Source: Alopecurus myosuroides (taxonomy: Eukaryota > Streptophyta > Magnoliopsida > Poales > Poaceae). Taken from it: a stretch of DNA of 64,000 nucleotides. Shown piece by piece: positions 1-11,977 of this stretch; positions within the stretch are counted from its first letter, which is position 1; the number at the start of each line of letters is the position of its first letter. The stretch spans positions 269,097,765 through 269,161,764 of the forward strand of contig CM054062.1 of assembly GCA_028641055.1 (NCBI GenBank), read 5' to 3'. Under the pieces are notes generated by a model. It did no database searches, was not told the DNA's origin, and saw only the letters and a program-made list of their open reading frames with translations. The translations under genes and the position numbers were made by a program.

Positions 1-412
1 GAAATAAAGGGCTTCTAGAAGGCCCAGGAGTGTAGGCCTCGTAACCCGGATTGTGGGTTCCGATAAGGAAGTTTAGGGTTTTGTAAGTAGTGTCCGGGTA
101 GGATTCCGAGTACGCCTTGGATAGCAAGCCAGGGGATCCGGCGATTATATAAGCCGGCCCCTAGGGTTAGATCGGACGAGTTCACAAGACACACAAGCTT
201 ACGAGATAGAGATTGCGAGATATCGAGTATCCATTGTAACACGAGTATTGAGATAGTATATTCAGATCGTAGACTCGGCGACTTGATTGCCGGCTACCAG
301 ATCGCATATCACCATGGTTTCCCTTGAGCTAAACCCTCTCCCAAACACCAGAGTCGATTTGCCCCAAGACAAGTTACCCCCCGGTAACGTCTGCCGTGAT
401 TATCCCACGACA
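1..412 (+). repeat. 5' LTR, partial, of the Tat-type element
   Basis: Its last 170 bases closely match the end of the 478-bp LTRs at 52085 and 62151, including the shared ending TATCCCACGACA. A TATA box (TATATAA, 146-152) is followed by the likely transcript leader. The LTR start is outside the window. Confidence 0.8.
146..152 (+). promoter_or_regulatory. TATA box of the 5' LTR
   Basis: TATATAA lies about 260 bases before the LTR end, at the same relative place as TATAAA (52309-52314) in the related young element. Confidence 0.55.
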
Positions 413-655
413 GAAATCGACAACGACGTTGGGCGCTTCCTCGACAATGGATCGTACATACCAGCACAGAATTATCTGGTAAGTGGCTGCGTTTTATCGA
501 TTGGATCTGCAAACATCTTTATAGGATTAATGACCGAAGCAATGGGATTCTATGGTGGAAGTAAATTTATCCCACCCGCCCTATACCCAGTTGAAGAAAA
601 CTATGATACCTGATTTTGCTCAGATCGCCAAAACCCTGAATTTGTTGCCTCTTCG

Positions 656-2962
656 GTGATGCCTGCAATCAGATCTCACTTTATTGGCATGGTGCAATCC
701 GAGGCCGCTGAAAACACGGAAGTAAGCAATCCCGTGGAAGAAGCAGAAAACAACAATCCCACAGATCAAGTGGAAGATCCGACACCCGCCAATCAAACGG
801 TGAACTCAGAAGCCGACTCCGTACTAGCTGCCATAGAGGCAAGATTGGAGTCGGCACGTGGATCTGAAGACATATATTCAAAAGATGAAGATGAAGACAC
901 TTTCGAAAGAAAAGATAAATCTATGGAGGGGGCTTCCATGAAGTACTTATGGCAAAACCGACTGATAACTCGGATGGTGAAGACGATGAAGACCCAGAAC
1001 ACCTCCACCAGATGAGGAAAGAGAAGACGGCGAAACCAGTCCCATCTATCCTGATGTCAAGGAATTGATAGAAGAAGAACCTGGCAAAAAGCCTCCCTCT
1101 TCCAAGAAGAAAAAGAAGACTGCCAAGAAACTTCAATACAAACTCCAGAAGAAAAAGTTGGCAGATAATGCTAACCAAAACGTGGAAGCAGGAGGAGAAA
1201 GCGGAGTCACACCTGTGGAGAAGAAAGCGAAAGAAATCCCTATTCCTGAATGGTCGGAACAGGACGAGATCGATTTGATCAAAACCCCGGTTGGACCATA
1301 CGAGCCACCGGAAGTGCTGGAAGTCAGAAAGCAAGCCATTATGCGGCAGCAGCAACAACTATTCCGATCGCCAGAAAATTTCCTCAAAGCTCAAGCTACT
1401 GTTAAAGCAAAACAGGAGGAAATCGAAGAATTCGAAAGACGGAATATGTCCAGGATAAAACCCGTGACATTACCCAGAATCGCAAGGCCGAATGTACTGC
1501 CAACAAAAGAACGGTTGCAAAACCCTTCCTGGCAACGACAGGTGGACGTCGTAAACGCTAAGGGCGAACGCATCTATAAGACCGCAGCCGAAAACACGGA
1601 AGCCGCGTTCGCCATCCTTAATGACGATCTGTATTCCAAAGACGAAAAACTCCAAGGTGTGTATGCCTTCCTGGGTAAAGCACTGCAACGGCAACAGCGA
1701 GGTCAGGCAAGATCAGGGAAGTTGCATGACGACTCGGCCCTATGCAAAACTGCCACTTGCGCCGCTGGAGCACCTGGACCTGGAGAACCTGGAGATTCAG
1801 GCGATTCTAAGGACAAGAAGGGAGATCCTAAGAGGGACAGAAAAATACCGGACAATAGGGATGAATCGTCCAGAACGGGATCCCATATGACGAAAGGAGG
1901 AAATATACCCCGTGATCATAAAGATCGGGATGAACAAAACCGGAAAGACGAAAAAATGATGCCGCCTCCGAGACGCCCAGCTGAAAAAGCCGGAAGACAT
2001 GAAAATCCTCACAGACGTGAGAGATCCCGTACTCCTCCTAGGAATAAAGAAAGGCCAAGGAGTAGAACTCCGCCTCATTCCAAAGGACACAATAACAGAA
2101 GAAATAGGGATAATCCCGGAAGAGCGCATTCGCGCAACAATGGTCTAGAAAGGAGCAGATCCCCTTTTGTCCATTCAGCCGACAAATATTCCGCATACGT
2201 CGATAGGGCGGAAAGAGATGATCTATACTTTGGACCTAAATGTTTCACTGACAGAATCCGAAGAATAATCCTACATTCTGGCTTTGCCAAGGTTGGTCTA
2301 ACTTACCAAAAGTACACTGGAAGTACAAACCCGGATACTTGGCTTTCAGATTACTATACTGCCGTCCAGATCAACAAAGGGACAGACCTGGAAGCAGTAA
2401 AATTTCTCCCCCTAATGTTGCTGGATGGAGCCAGAGATTGGTTTAACGGGCTTCCGTCAAGAACAGTGGATAACTGGGATGATATGGCTAGAGTATTCGC
2501 TCAGCACTTCCGGGGTACGTACAAACGCCCTAAGAGCATAAACCAGCTAAATCCCTGTGTCCAATTAAATACGAGTCGTATGTCGACTTTATATCAAGAT
2601 GGACAGCAATGAAAAACAGCTTCTCTGGAGTAAGTGATGTACAAGCAATGCATGCTTTCATCAATGGACTAAAACCCGGCCTCATACCGTTCATGGTTGG
2701 TTCAAAGAAGCACAAAGATCTCGGATCTATGCTTACCACCGCCAATAAGCACGCAGCGGCCGAAGACGATATCAGAGCGAGAGGTGGAAATATTGATGCT
2801 TTGGTCCAGGCCAAAAAGACGCCTCGTTTTGAAAAGAAGACTACTCCAGAAACGCAGAAAAATTCCAAAGAAGTAAAATTAACGTTTGGAAAGGTTACTG
2901 GCGGCAAATGGAAAGGAAGAAGCACAGAACCTATCTCCTACTCTAAAGAAGAATGGGAATAG
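656..2962 (+). pseudogene. gag pseudogene (Tat-type gypsy)
   Basis: Three consecutive open segments in different frames (656-1015, 1065-2612, 2609-2962) together cover a gag-like protein. The first parts are acidic, then lysine-rich, then an arginine/serine-rich stretch with repeats such as RSRTPPRNKERPRSRTPP. The capsid-like Retrotrans_gag domain lies at about 2240-2760, with motifs DGARDWFNGLP and FAQHFRG. No zinc knuckle is visible. Frame changes near 1015-1065 and 2600 and a stop at 2960 make it non-functional. It precedes protease in normal order. The young element at 52085 lacks this whole region. Confidence 0.8.
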
Positions 2963-3301
2963 ATTAAGTCGGAAAACTGTGTCCACCTTTCGCAATTTGG
3001 GAAGCCCACCCATACAAATGTGCATTGTCGCCTCAACAAGCATATGAAGGGCACCGTAGGATCCGGGAATAAAGAAAAGAACTCCAAAAGGAAATTCTCT
3101 AAGCAAAAGCCAGAAGCTGGAAAAGAAGACATTGAATAGGACACTGATGAAAAAATCCAGGAACAACAGCGAAAAGGCGAGCCAAAATTCCCGAGAGTTG
3201 ATGGAGAATGCAACCTAACTTTCCTGGAAAATCCCTCAGTAAAATAGGCAAAGCGAACACTTCGAGAAATAAACACGGTTGTCCCACCAACGCCCAAATT
3301 C

Positions 3302-3823
3302 TTGAAGTATTCCAATATGCCAATAACCTGGGATCAGTCAGATCATCCCGGAAATATCCCAGAACCCGGCACACAAGCTCTAATTGTAAGCCCTATTGTT
3401 CAAAACACTAGTCTAAAGAGAGTGTTGATGGATGGAGGATCCAGTATCAATATTTTGTACCTGGATACACTAAAGCGTCTGCGAATCTCCGAGACCCAAC
3501 TAAATCACAGCAACATACGTTTCCACGGCATAGTTCCTGACAGACAAGCACATTCCCTAGGAGAAATTTCCCTAGATGTAACCTTTGGAGAAAGAGAACA
3601 CTTCCAACAGGAAAAAATCTCGATCGAGGTGGTGCCGTTCGAAAGTGTATACCATGCAATACTCGGACGTCCAGCTTTCGCCAAATTCATGGCAAGATCA
3701 TGTTATATCTATAACAAGCTTAAGATGCCAGGGCCAAAGGGAGGAGTAATCACCATATCGGGAGACTTCAAGTTAGCAAACGAGCTGGAAAAAGGAAACG
3801 CCCTTTGCACCAAAAAAAAGTAA
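3302..3823 (+). pseudogene. Retroviral-type aspartic protease segment of pol
   Basis: The open segment contains VLMDGGSSINILY, in which DGGSS replaces the usual DTG/DSG active-site core of retroelement proteases, followed by the conserved ILGRPAF block near 3660. It is about 60% alike by eye to the protease of the element at 52085. Upstream (2963-3301) and downstream (3824-4068) the frame is broken, so it is a fragment of a dead polyprotein. Confidence 0.8.
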
Positions 3824-4068
3824 TAGCAACGGAAGAATTAAAAGAGCTGGCAAACAAAGTATCGCCGATGGAAATGCCAGCAGGAAAAGAAAGCCGGAAG
3901 CCAGCAGATAGCTTCAAAGCTTTCGAGAATACAAGACAGGTTATCCTAGATCCCAAAGATCCGACAAAATTTGTCGTAGTGGGGACAGGGATGACCGACA
4001 AATAGGAAAGCACGCTCATCAAGTTCCTCCGTGAGAACTGAGATATTTTTGCCCGGTGTCATTCGGAC

Positions 4069-6093
4069 ATGCCGGGAGTACCCAGGGAACTTGCTGAGCA
4101 TCAATTGAAGGTAATTCCAGGTTCAAAACCTGTCAAACAAGGTCTCCGTCGTTTTTATGGAAGAAGACGGAAGGCTATAGGCAAGGAAATTATCCAGCTT
4201 TTAGCAGCTGATTTTATTCGGGAAGTTATACATATTGCTTGGTCTGCGAACCCAGTATTAGTCCCGAAGAAAGACATTATTGTTCTTAGGATGTGTATAG
4301 ATTACACCGGCTTGAACAAGTTGTGTCCAAAAGATAGGTTCGCGCTACCGCGAATCGATCAAATAATAGATGCCACTACTGGCTCTGAGCTTTTATGCTT
4401 TTTGGATGATTATTCAGGGTACCATCAAATACGTATGAAGGAGGAAGATCAAATCAAAACTTCCTTCATAACCCCGTATGGAACATACTATTAGATAACC
4501 ATGCCTTTTGGCCTGAAGAACGTGGGTGCTACATACCAGCGTTTCATGCAACGTTGCTTGCATAGTCAAATCGGCAAAAATGTTCATGTTTACGTGGATG
4601 ACATTGCCGTAGTTTCCAAGGAAAAGGATACACTCCTTGAAGATCTACGAGAAACCTTCCAAAATCTACGCACTTACAAAATGAAGTTGAATCCATTAAA
4701 GTGTGTATTCGGGGTTCCCTCGGGAAAGCTTCTCGGTTTTATCGTTTCTCATAGAGGAATAGAAGTAAACCCGGAAAAGATCAAGGCAATCTGGAATATC
4801 ACAAAGCCTACATGTTTAAAAGATGTACAAAGATTGACGGGTTCTGCAGCCGTAGTCAGCAGGTTTATAAGCCGACTAGGAGATAAAGCTCTGCCATTAT
4901 ACAAATTGTTGAAGAAATCCGACAAATTTGAATGGACAGAAGAGGCGGACAAGGCATTAACCCAGCTGAAAGAAACCTTGATGAAAGGACCGATTTTGGC
5001 ATCCCCAAAAGACGAAGAACCTATGTTATTGTATCTTACAGCAACAAACAGGGTTATAAGCGTTGTGATAATTGTAGAGAGGCGGAAAGAAGAACAAAGT
5101 ATACCAGATCAACATCCAGTATACTATGTTAGCGAAGTTTTCTCCGAGTCAAAGCAAAGGTACCCACATTATCAAAAGCTGGCATATGGCGTATTTTTCG
5201 CATCTAGAAACACCGTCATTATTTCCAAGGACATTCCATAACAGTGGTAAGCAAAGCACCACTAGGGGATATCATTAACAATCTGGACACAAAAGGCCGA
5301 GTAGCCAAATGGGGAATTGAGCTAGCTGCGTTCGACATTAAAGTACCAACCCAGACAGCAATTAAATCCCAGGTGTTGGCAGATTTTGTCGTTGATTAGA
5401 CAGAAGCGATGGAGAACACACCAATGCCGGAGTCGGAATACTGGGTCATATGCATTTTGATGGATCCAAGATGAAGGAAGGTGTTGGAGCTGGTGTAGTG
5501 CTAAAATCCCCAAAAGGTGACATTATGGAGTATGTATTACAGATACACTTCAACGCCAGTAACAACGTGGAAGAATACGAAGATTGCTTCATGGCTTGCA
5601 CATTGCAAAAGAAATAGGTGTCAAACGCATACTATGTTATGGTGACTCGTATTTGGTACAACATCAGCTAAACCAAACATGGGACGCCAAAAGCCCCATC
5701 ATGGCCGAATATCGGAGAACGGTGGACGAGTTTGCCATTTGCTTCCTTGGATTTGAAGTACTTCATATCAAAAGGGAAGAAAATTGGAACGCGGATGCAT
5801 TAGCCCGCATGGGGTCGGAAAGAGTGAAAACCCTACCACCTGGTGTGTTTGTCCAACACTTGTACGAACCATCGATCAAAGGTGGAGATGTTGATTATCC
5901 TCTCGTTTCCGAGTCAATTGAAGTTATGCTCGTTAAACCGGATTGGACGATTCCATACTTAAACTTCCCAGTTGATCAAAAGTTCCCGGATGGAGCAGAC
6001 GAGGTCCTGCAAAGGCAGATACAGCGCCGATGCAAAGGATACACAATAATCAATGGTTGCAAGTATAAGTGCAACACTATTGGAATTTTTTAG
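4069..6093 (+). pseudogene. Reverse transcriptase and RNase H segment of pol
   Basis: Segments 4069-4494 and 4501-5241 are in one frame separated by a TAG. They carry the RT motifs FALPRIDQIIDA, FLDDYSGYHQI and YVDD with both catalytic aspartates, followed by the connection region. Another change near 5240 shifts the frame. An RNase H part (5584-6093) retains the YGDS region and the NADALARMGS end. Stops at 4492 and about 5397 and the frame breaks rule out a working enzyme. RT with RNase H would copy element RNA into DNA in cytoplasmic particles. Confidence 0.85.
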
Positions 6094-7032
6094 CGATGTA
6101 TTTCGCCAGAAGAAGGACGAGAAATCTTGCAAGAAATCCACGCAGGAGATTGCGGACATCATGCTCAATCAAAAAGCATAGTCAAAAAAGCATTCCGTGC
6201 AGGGTTTTTCTGGCTCACGGCCAAGACACATGCCGAACACATAGTAAACACATGTGTCAGATGCCAGTATTACGCCAACCAGACGAATATGCCAGCTCAA
6301 GCACTCAAAACTATCCCTATAACATGGACGTTCGCGGTCTGGGGGCTAGATATGATAAGTCCATTCAAAACTGCAAGAGGCGGACTTACACATCTACTCG
6401 TTGCAGTGGATAAGTATATCAAGTGGGTGGAGGCGAAACTCATCAAGAAACTTGATGGTGTGACTGCCAGAAACTTCATTATTGATGTAGTCATGAGATA
6501 CAGCGTTCCACACAGCATAATCACCGACAACGGGACAAATTTCTCTATTGGAGAGTTGACAAAATATTGCCGACAAACGGGAATACGCCTAGATCTTGCA
6601 TCTGTAGCACACCCACAGTCCAATGGGCAGGTTGAAAGAATGAATAGCTCAATCCTGCAGGGAATACGCCCAAGACTCGAATCTCCTCTTCATAGAGCAG
6701 CTGGAGCATGGGTAGAGGAATTGCCTTCCGTGCTTTGGAGTATTCGAACGACGCCAAATACATCAACAGGGTAAACCCCGTTTTTCTTGGTCTATGGTGC
6801 AGAAGAAATGCTTCCAACGGACATGCTCCATGATAGCCCAAGAGTGCAGGCTTACGATCACTCGGATGCCGAAAACGCACGACAGGATGTCGTCGATCTT
6901 TTAGAAGAAGAACGAGACCTTGTGCTTCAAAGATCCGCCATTTATCAGCAAGGATTACGACGCTACCATAGTCGGAAAATCAGGCATCGATCTTTCAAAG
7001 AAGGTGACCTAGTGCTAAGATTAGTGCAAGAA

Positions 7033-7037
7033 AGGAA
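7033..7037. repeat. Target-site duplication AGGAA, left copy
   Basis: AGGAA here and at 11166-11170 exactly flanks the solo LTR, as expected for a 5-bp LTR-retrotransposon integration. Confidence 0.9.
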
Positions 7038-10000
7038 TGTGACGCCCCGAGATCGGGCACTACGCAGATTTCGGCATTTCCACCCAAATCCGCATAATAA
7101 CCGATTCCACGTTGCCACTTGTGATAACATTACAACAGTTCACGAATAATCCGCAACAACAACAGAACAGATATATACAAGACGACTCAAACGAGTCAGG
7201 ATACAACTGATACAATACAAAGATCCAAATAACAGCGGAAGAAACAACATAGTGTCCGACTACGGACAAGATACAAATTGGACTAAGAGTCCTGAAGATA
7301 ACCGATGGCGTCCAATCCCTGCCCAGGCCAAGTCGGAGGGATTCCCAAGCTAACGTCGTCAGACTTCAAACCTGTTGACTACAATGTGGAATATGCAGCC
7401 ACGAAACGGATTCGTGGGTCAGTACTATTAAGTACTGGCAAGTGGATAAACCATACTCACAAGATACCAGCGTAACCAATCATCACAAGATACAAATACT
7501 TTGGGTACAACGGAAAGGAAGGGATTATTGCAAAGAAGCGGCAGTGGGCTGCACTAACTAACTACAGAGACTCGCTACAACAACCGGCTAAAAGAAAGGG
7601 ATAAGATAGCATATCAGAACCAACTACAACTACTCACCAAACAATACCCATCCAGTGTTACCCCCTACTAAGGAAGCAACCCCAGGAAACTCACACTGTT
7701 GATTAAGGTGACATTCATTTTTTGGTGGAGGTAATCTATATTACTAGTCAAGTTATCATCGTTAAGTGTAAGTTGTCTGAGTACTTGTTAGCCAGCACTT
7801 TCACCAAGTCATCCATAACCGCGGACAACACGGCTTCTCGAGAAGATTTAACCCTGCAGGGATGCACCAATTTGGCCGTACACGTAAGAATGACCCGCCA
7901 GATGGAAATGCACTTCCACCAAGCGAGGCACTCAACACAACCCAACTCTTCTTCGCATCAAGCCCAAAGAACCATGTGTTGTGCGTGCGCGGCTAATCGA
8001 GCCCCCACGAAGAAAAGGGGGACCCTCATAGCACTGGAAGACCACGCCGCCCTAAATGCCGACTACAAAAGTTCCACCCTGGCGCCAAGGGTTCGCACCT
8101 GCATATGCATGCATCAAATGGAAAGCTCGAACTAAGTGTGGCGATTTGGACGATATGCGAATCGAATCAGAATTGCGGGGGGCGCCCATACTCGCTTCCC
8201 ACATGCGGTTAGCGCGCTCATCATGGATCGGAGGACAAGACCCTTTTCCTAATTAAGTTCGACACTAGCATGCCTCAAAACCACGCTGGGCCTCCTACCG
8301 GTGCCTTATCATCAAATTATTATTACCCAAAACATTAACATGTTGTTGATTAAGTTGAAACCCAACTATCAAACTAAACATGTGATAAGACGGACAACAA
8401 GACTTGAGCGCAAACAACACTAAGCATGCAACTACGACACGAGGGCCAACAAGGTAAACAAACAACAGTTATTAGGAAGTGGAAGGAAGGCTATATCATG
8501 GTTGCAAGGTAAACATATGATAGGATCGAGACACCAGCATCGAATCATAAGGCTAGGATAAAGGCAACGTGAAGAATCGGTAACAAGTGATGAAAGGCAG
8601 CCATAGGTAGCAAGTGAGTATACTTGCCTGGGATCCAGCAGGTAGAGGTACATCCGAACTTGTCGTTGCTCACATCATCTCAGCGTCCTATCCGCGAAGA
8701 AGCAACGAACTAGAACAAACACCGGATGCAACAATTACTTTTACGGTAAAAGATCCAGCATGATCCTATTGTATATGCATGACAATTAATTGATGCATCA
8801 AAGTAAACCAGTTGACATGGTAAACATATTTAAATGGGCCCATATGCAATTTGGATTGCCTATGGAAAAGCCCATGAATTAATGTTGAATTAAATGATCT
8901 ACAAATAACCATCATGTGAAAGTTGATTAGAATGATGCATGGATGATGAAAACAATAAGAAAACAACAATAGTTTCAGTTTGATATGTTGTTTACCAAGT
9001 TTGGAATTTTATTTATTAAGTTATGAACTTTGGCATTTTAAATGATTTAAACAAACATTTGTTGTTTTCACCAATTTTAAATGTTCAAAACAGATAACCA
9101 AATTTATATTTGGAAAGAACACACAATTTTAGATGGAATACATATTTCATTTGTTGAATTTGGATTTAAAATGAGCAAGTTATCAAATTAGCAATTTTAA
9201 ATGCATTAAATAAACAATTAGTTGTTTTCAGCAAATTAACTTATTTAAAACAGATAACAAAGTTGATATTTTCAAAGTTCATGAAAAATGGGATGGAAAA
9301 CATATTTTACATGTTAGAATTGGATTTGAATTGCCCAAGTTATGAATTTTGCAATTTAAAAGGTGTAATTAAAGCATTGAATTATTGCGCCACTTTTAAT
9401 TAGGAAAAACAGTAAACAAATTGTATTGAAAAGGTTGAAAACATGTATAAAATGTTTCAATGAACATTTTGAGCTATTAAACATAATTTTTGGATCATTA
9501 TTGAATTTATTATACATTTTTCCATAAACATTTTTATTCTGCCCCTTTTAGTAAACAGAAGGAAACATGTTCAAATTTAATTCAATTGTGACCAAATAAA
9601 ATACCACTGTGTGGAGTTTGTTAAGAAAAAATTTTAGAGCCCAAGTTTGCTCAATTTGGGTGAACAGAACTCAAGTTATGAATTTCCAAAGTTTCAAATT
9701 TTTATAGCCATTTCTGTATTCAATTATTTAGTGCAAAATTTATTACAGAAACATGTTGCAACTTTGTTACTAACAGAAAGAGCACAAGATGCTGAATCCA
9801 CAGAAATTTGAATCATTGAAATTGGAGCATTTTTCAATTTGTTATTGATTTTACAAATAAAGATTTAGTTCTGTCTTTCTGGATTTTCGAGAATAAAAGA
9901 AAATGGAGAAAAAAGGGGTGGCTTTGCCACGGGTGGGATTCGAACTCGGGGCTCCAGGGTGCGGGACAGGGCGCGCAGCCACTGGGCTGTTGCTCGGATT

Positions 10001-11165
10001 TGTGATAGGATCTGAGACTAACTCTAGATGAAACAACATCGAAACGTTAACTGAACCTGAAACCAAAGCTTCAGACTTTCAGGTGGTGCCAGGCGACGGA
10101 GACAGAGATCGGCAGCGATCTCGACTGGGAATTCGACGATGGCCGCGCGAAGGCGGGGAAGCACAGAGCAAGGGGGAGAGGAGAGGGAAGGGCCCGAGGG
10201 CGAGGCGCTCACCAAGGGCTTCCTGGCGTGGTCGTTGACGCGATGATGGAGGAGGCGACCGGCAGACGGCGAAAAAAAATGCCCGCGCGACAAGGTACAG
10301 GCGCCGATGCCGTGAGGACCATGGCGCCTCCCAAGACTCATCGAGGAGACGAGGGCGACCGGGTCACTGCCCCCTTTCCATTCCCGTGCTCAAGATGGCA
10401 CGGCGGGGAGCAAGACGGCGACGCCATGAGCTCCAAGTTCCAGCCATGGAGGTGCTCTCCACCGTCAGAAAATTCAGAGAGGGTTTGGGGACAGAGGAGG
10501 AAGAGGAAGGCGGCGGCTGGAGGAGGGAGAGGAAGGAGAAGGGAGGAGGGCTAGGGTTTCTAGGAATCCGGAGGGAGGGGTAAATAAGGAGGGGGAGAGG
10601 GGGGACCAGGAGGAGGCCATGGTCACGTTCTGTACGACCTTCGTGAGGAAGACGACAAGGAGGGTGGCCTCCTGGTGGGCTGGGTGCAAATGGGGTAGTA
10701 GGTGGGCCTGGTCCACTTGGGCCAGCCTGCCTCCCCCTGTTGTGATTTTATTTGTTTTTTTTAGATAGAAAAGGTAAGAAAAGAAAGGGATTTTGATGGG
10801 TTAAAAACATGAACTCAATTTTAATGGACTAACCACTTCAAATGCCCAAGCGCATTCTATTTAGTTTTTGAAAATTTCAAATTGTGACATTGATTTGAAT
10901 TTGAACTTGAATTTACCATTAGGGTGTTAATAAAAGGGGATTTTATTAACAAGCAATTTAATTGATTCAAATTCAAAACTATTGAAACCAAATTGAGTTG
11001 TTTAGTTTGCAATTTTTAATTGGAAACTTTGGACATGTTTGAAAGTTTAAATTGGTTTGAACTTTTTAAGTTGTTTTGAAAACAAGGTGCAATGCATAGG
11101 ATGCATGATGCTATGCAAAAAGAAAAACAACCAAATCTAGTTGGGGAAATCCCCCGGGTGTTACA
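7038..11165 (-). mobile_element. Solo LTR of a long-LTR (LARD-like) retrotransposon
   Basis: The 4128-bp sequence starts on the minus strand with TGTAACACCCGGGGG and ends with CGGGGCGTCACA, with AGGAA on both sides. A related sequence in plus orientation lies at 43830-47641, and a third terminal piece at 43270-43353 is followed by an initiator-Met-tRNA primer-binding site, which identifies the terminus as an LTR end. A single LTR with a TSD is the signature of LTR-LTR recombination. It contains a tRNA-like pol III box pair (9935-9991), an AT-rich tandem-repeat block (about 9000-9420) and a GC-rich segment (10080-10740). Length and lack of coding recall Sukkula-type large elements of Triticeae; that family name is inference. 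Confidence 0.88.
9935..9991 (-). promoter_or_regulatory. tRNA-like pol III A-box/B-box module inside the long LTR
   Basis: On the minus strand, AACAGCCCAGTGGCTGC (A-box-like) is followed about 45 bases later by GAGTTCGAATCCC (B-box-like). The same arrangement occurs in the related LTR at 44879-44934. No full cloverleaf can be drawn, so it is not called a tRNA gene. Confidence 0.5.
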
Positions 11166-11170
11166 AGGAA
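11166..11170. repeat. Target-site duplication AGGAA, right copy
   Basis: Matches 7033-7037 exactly. Confidence 0.9.
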
Positions 11171-11372
11171 GCACAAGTTAGCCCCGGTCTGGGAGGGACC
11201 ATTTGTCATTAGAAAGGCTATGAAAATTGGATCTTATTATCTTGTAGATATTCGAGACACGGAAGATGATCCCAAGCGTCTGAATCACAAAAGAAAGAGA
11301 AAGATAGACGTCGAACTAGGAGAGACAAAGAAACCTTGGAGCATCCAGCAGTTACGTCCCTTCAACACTTAG

Positions 11373-11977
11373 TTCAATTTTTATGTAAACATCTTTGAGA
11401 TCATGAAATAAAGTTCTCGGAATTCATGCATTACTGTTATATCTGTTTTCGTACAAAGCATAAGTTCGTCTTATCTACTTCCCAATGATCTTTCAAAATA
11501 CTCAATGTTAACCCGAATTGTGCCTGCGCGCTCGGAGTTATAAAATTGAATGCTTTTTAGCCTAAGGAGGCTTAAGGAAACCCAGATTGTGCCTGCGTGC
11601 CTGAGTTTCATACAATTTCAAAATTCCTAACTTTTCTCTAAGTATCATCTGATTGTTTATGTGTTGGGTCACTTAAATTAGTAAGTAAAAATGCCCTAGT
11701 ACAATCCATGTTTCCGAGTTTGACTGGTCGTTTAAACCCAGTCACTTGGCATGAAGATTAAGTACTATTGAGCCATTTCAAACACTAAGGACAGTTAAAG
11801 CATATAAACCAGAGAACTTAGAAGGCAAAGGAATTAAAACCCAGAAAACTTGCAAAGACTTATAAATTAAACTGCAAAAGCGGAGTACTTGTTTATACAA
11901 AGGATAGATAGTATTACAATGAATATTACATTGTAAGAATAGTAATGCTTCTCTTTTTCCTATCTTCTACCCAGGAC
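11373..11977. other. Spacer between integrase and antisense gene, with a short direct repeat
   Basis: No coding region is seen. Two imperfect copies of a roughly 30-bp unit sharing ATTGTGCCTGCG lie at about 11512-11541 and 11579-11608. The 3' ends of the two convergent genes of the element (pol, plus strand; antisense gene, minus strand) face each other here. Confidence 0.5.

Larger units (their letters stand above)
6127..11372 (+). pseudogene. Integrase segment of pol, split by a solo LTR
   Basis: 6127-7037 encodes the zinc-binding start (HAGDCGHH and CVRC), then the DD-E core: Asp in GLDMISPF, Asp in ITDNGTN and Glu in NGQVER. A stop falls near 6772. The reading is cut at 7037 by the solo LTR and resumes at 11166 with the C-terminal part (WEGPF, then a stop at 11370-11372 after QLRPFNT). 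The frame is kept across the insertion once one copy of the AGGAA duplication is removed. The C-terminal block matches the end of the integrase at 56821, and no chromodomain is seen, as expected for Tat-type elements. Confidence 0.85.

Noticed and set aside
10228..10583. Open frames in the GC-rich part of the solo LTR
   Set aside because: Low-complexity Arg/Gly frames overlapping on both strands; not conserved as proteins in the sister LTR at 43830-47641.
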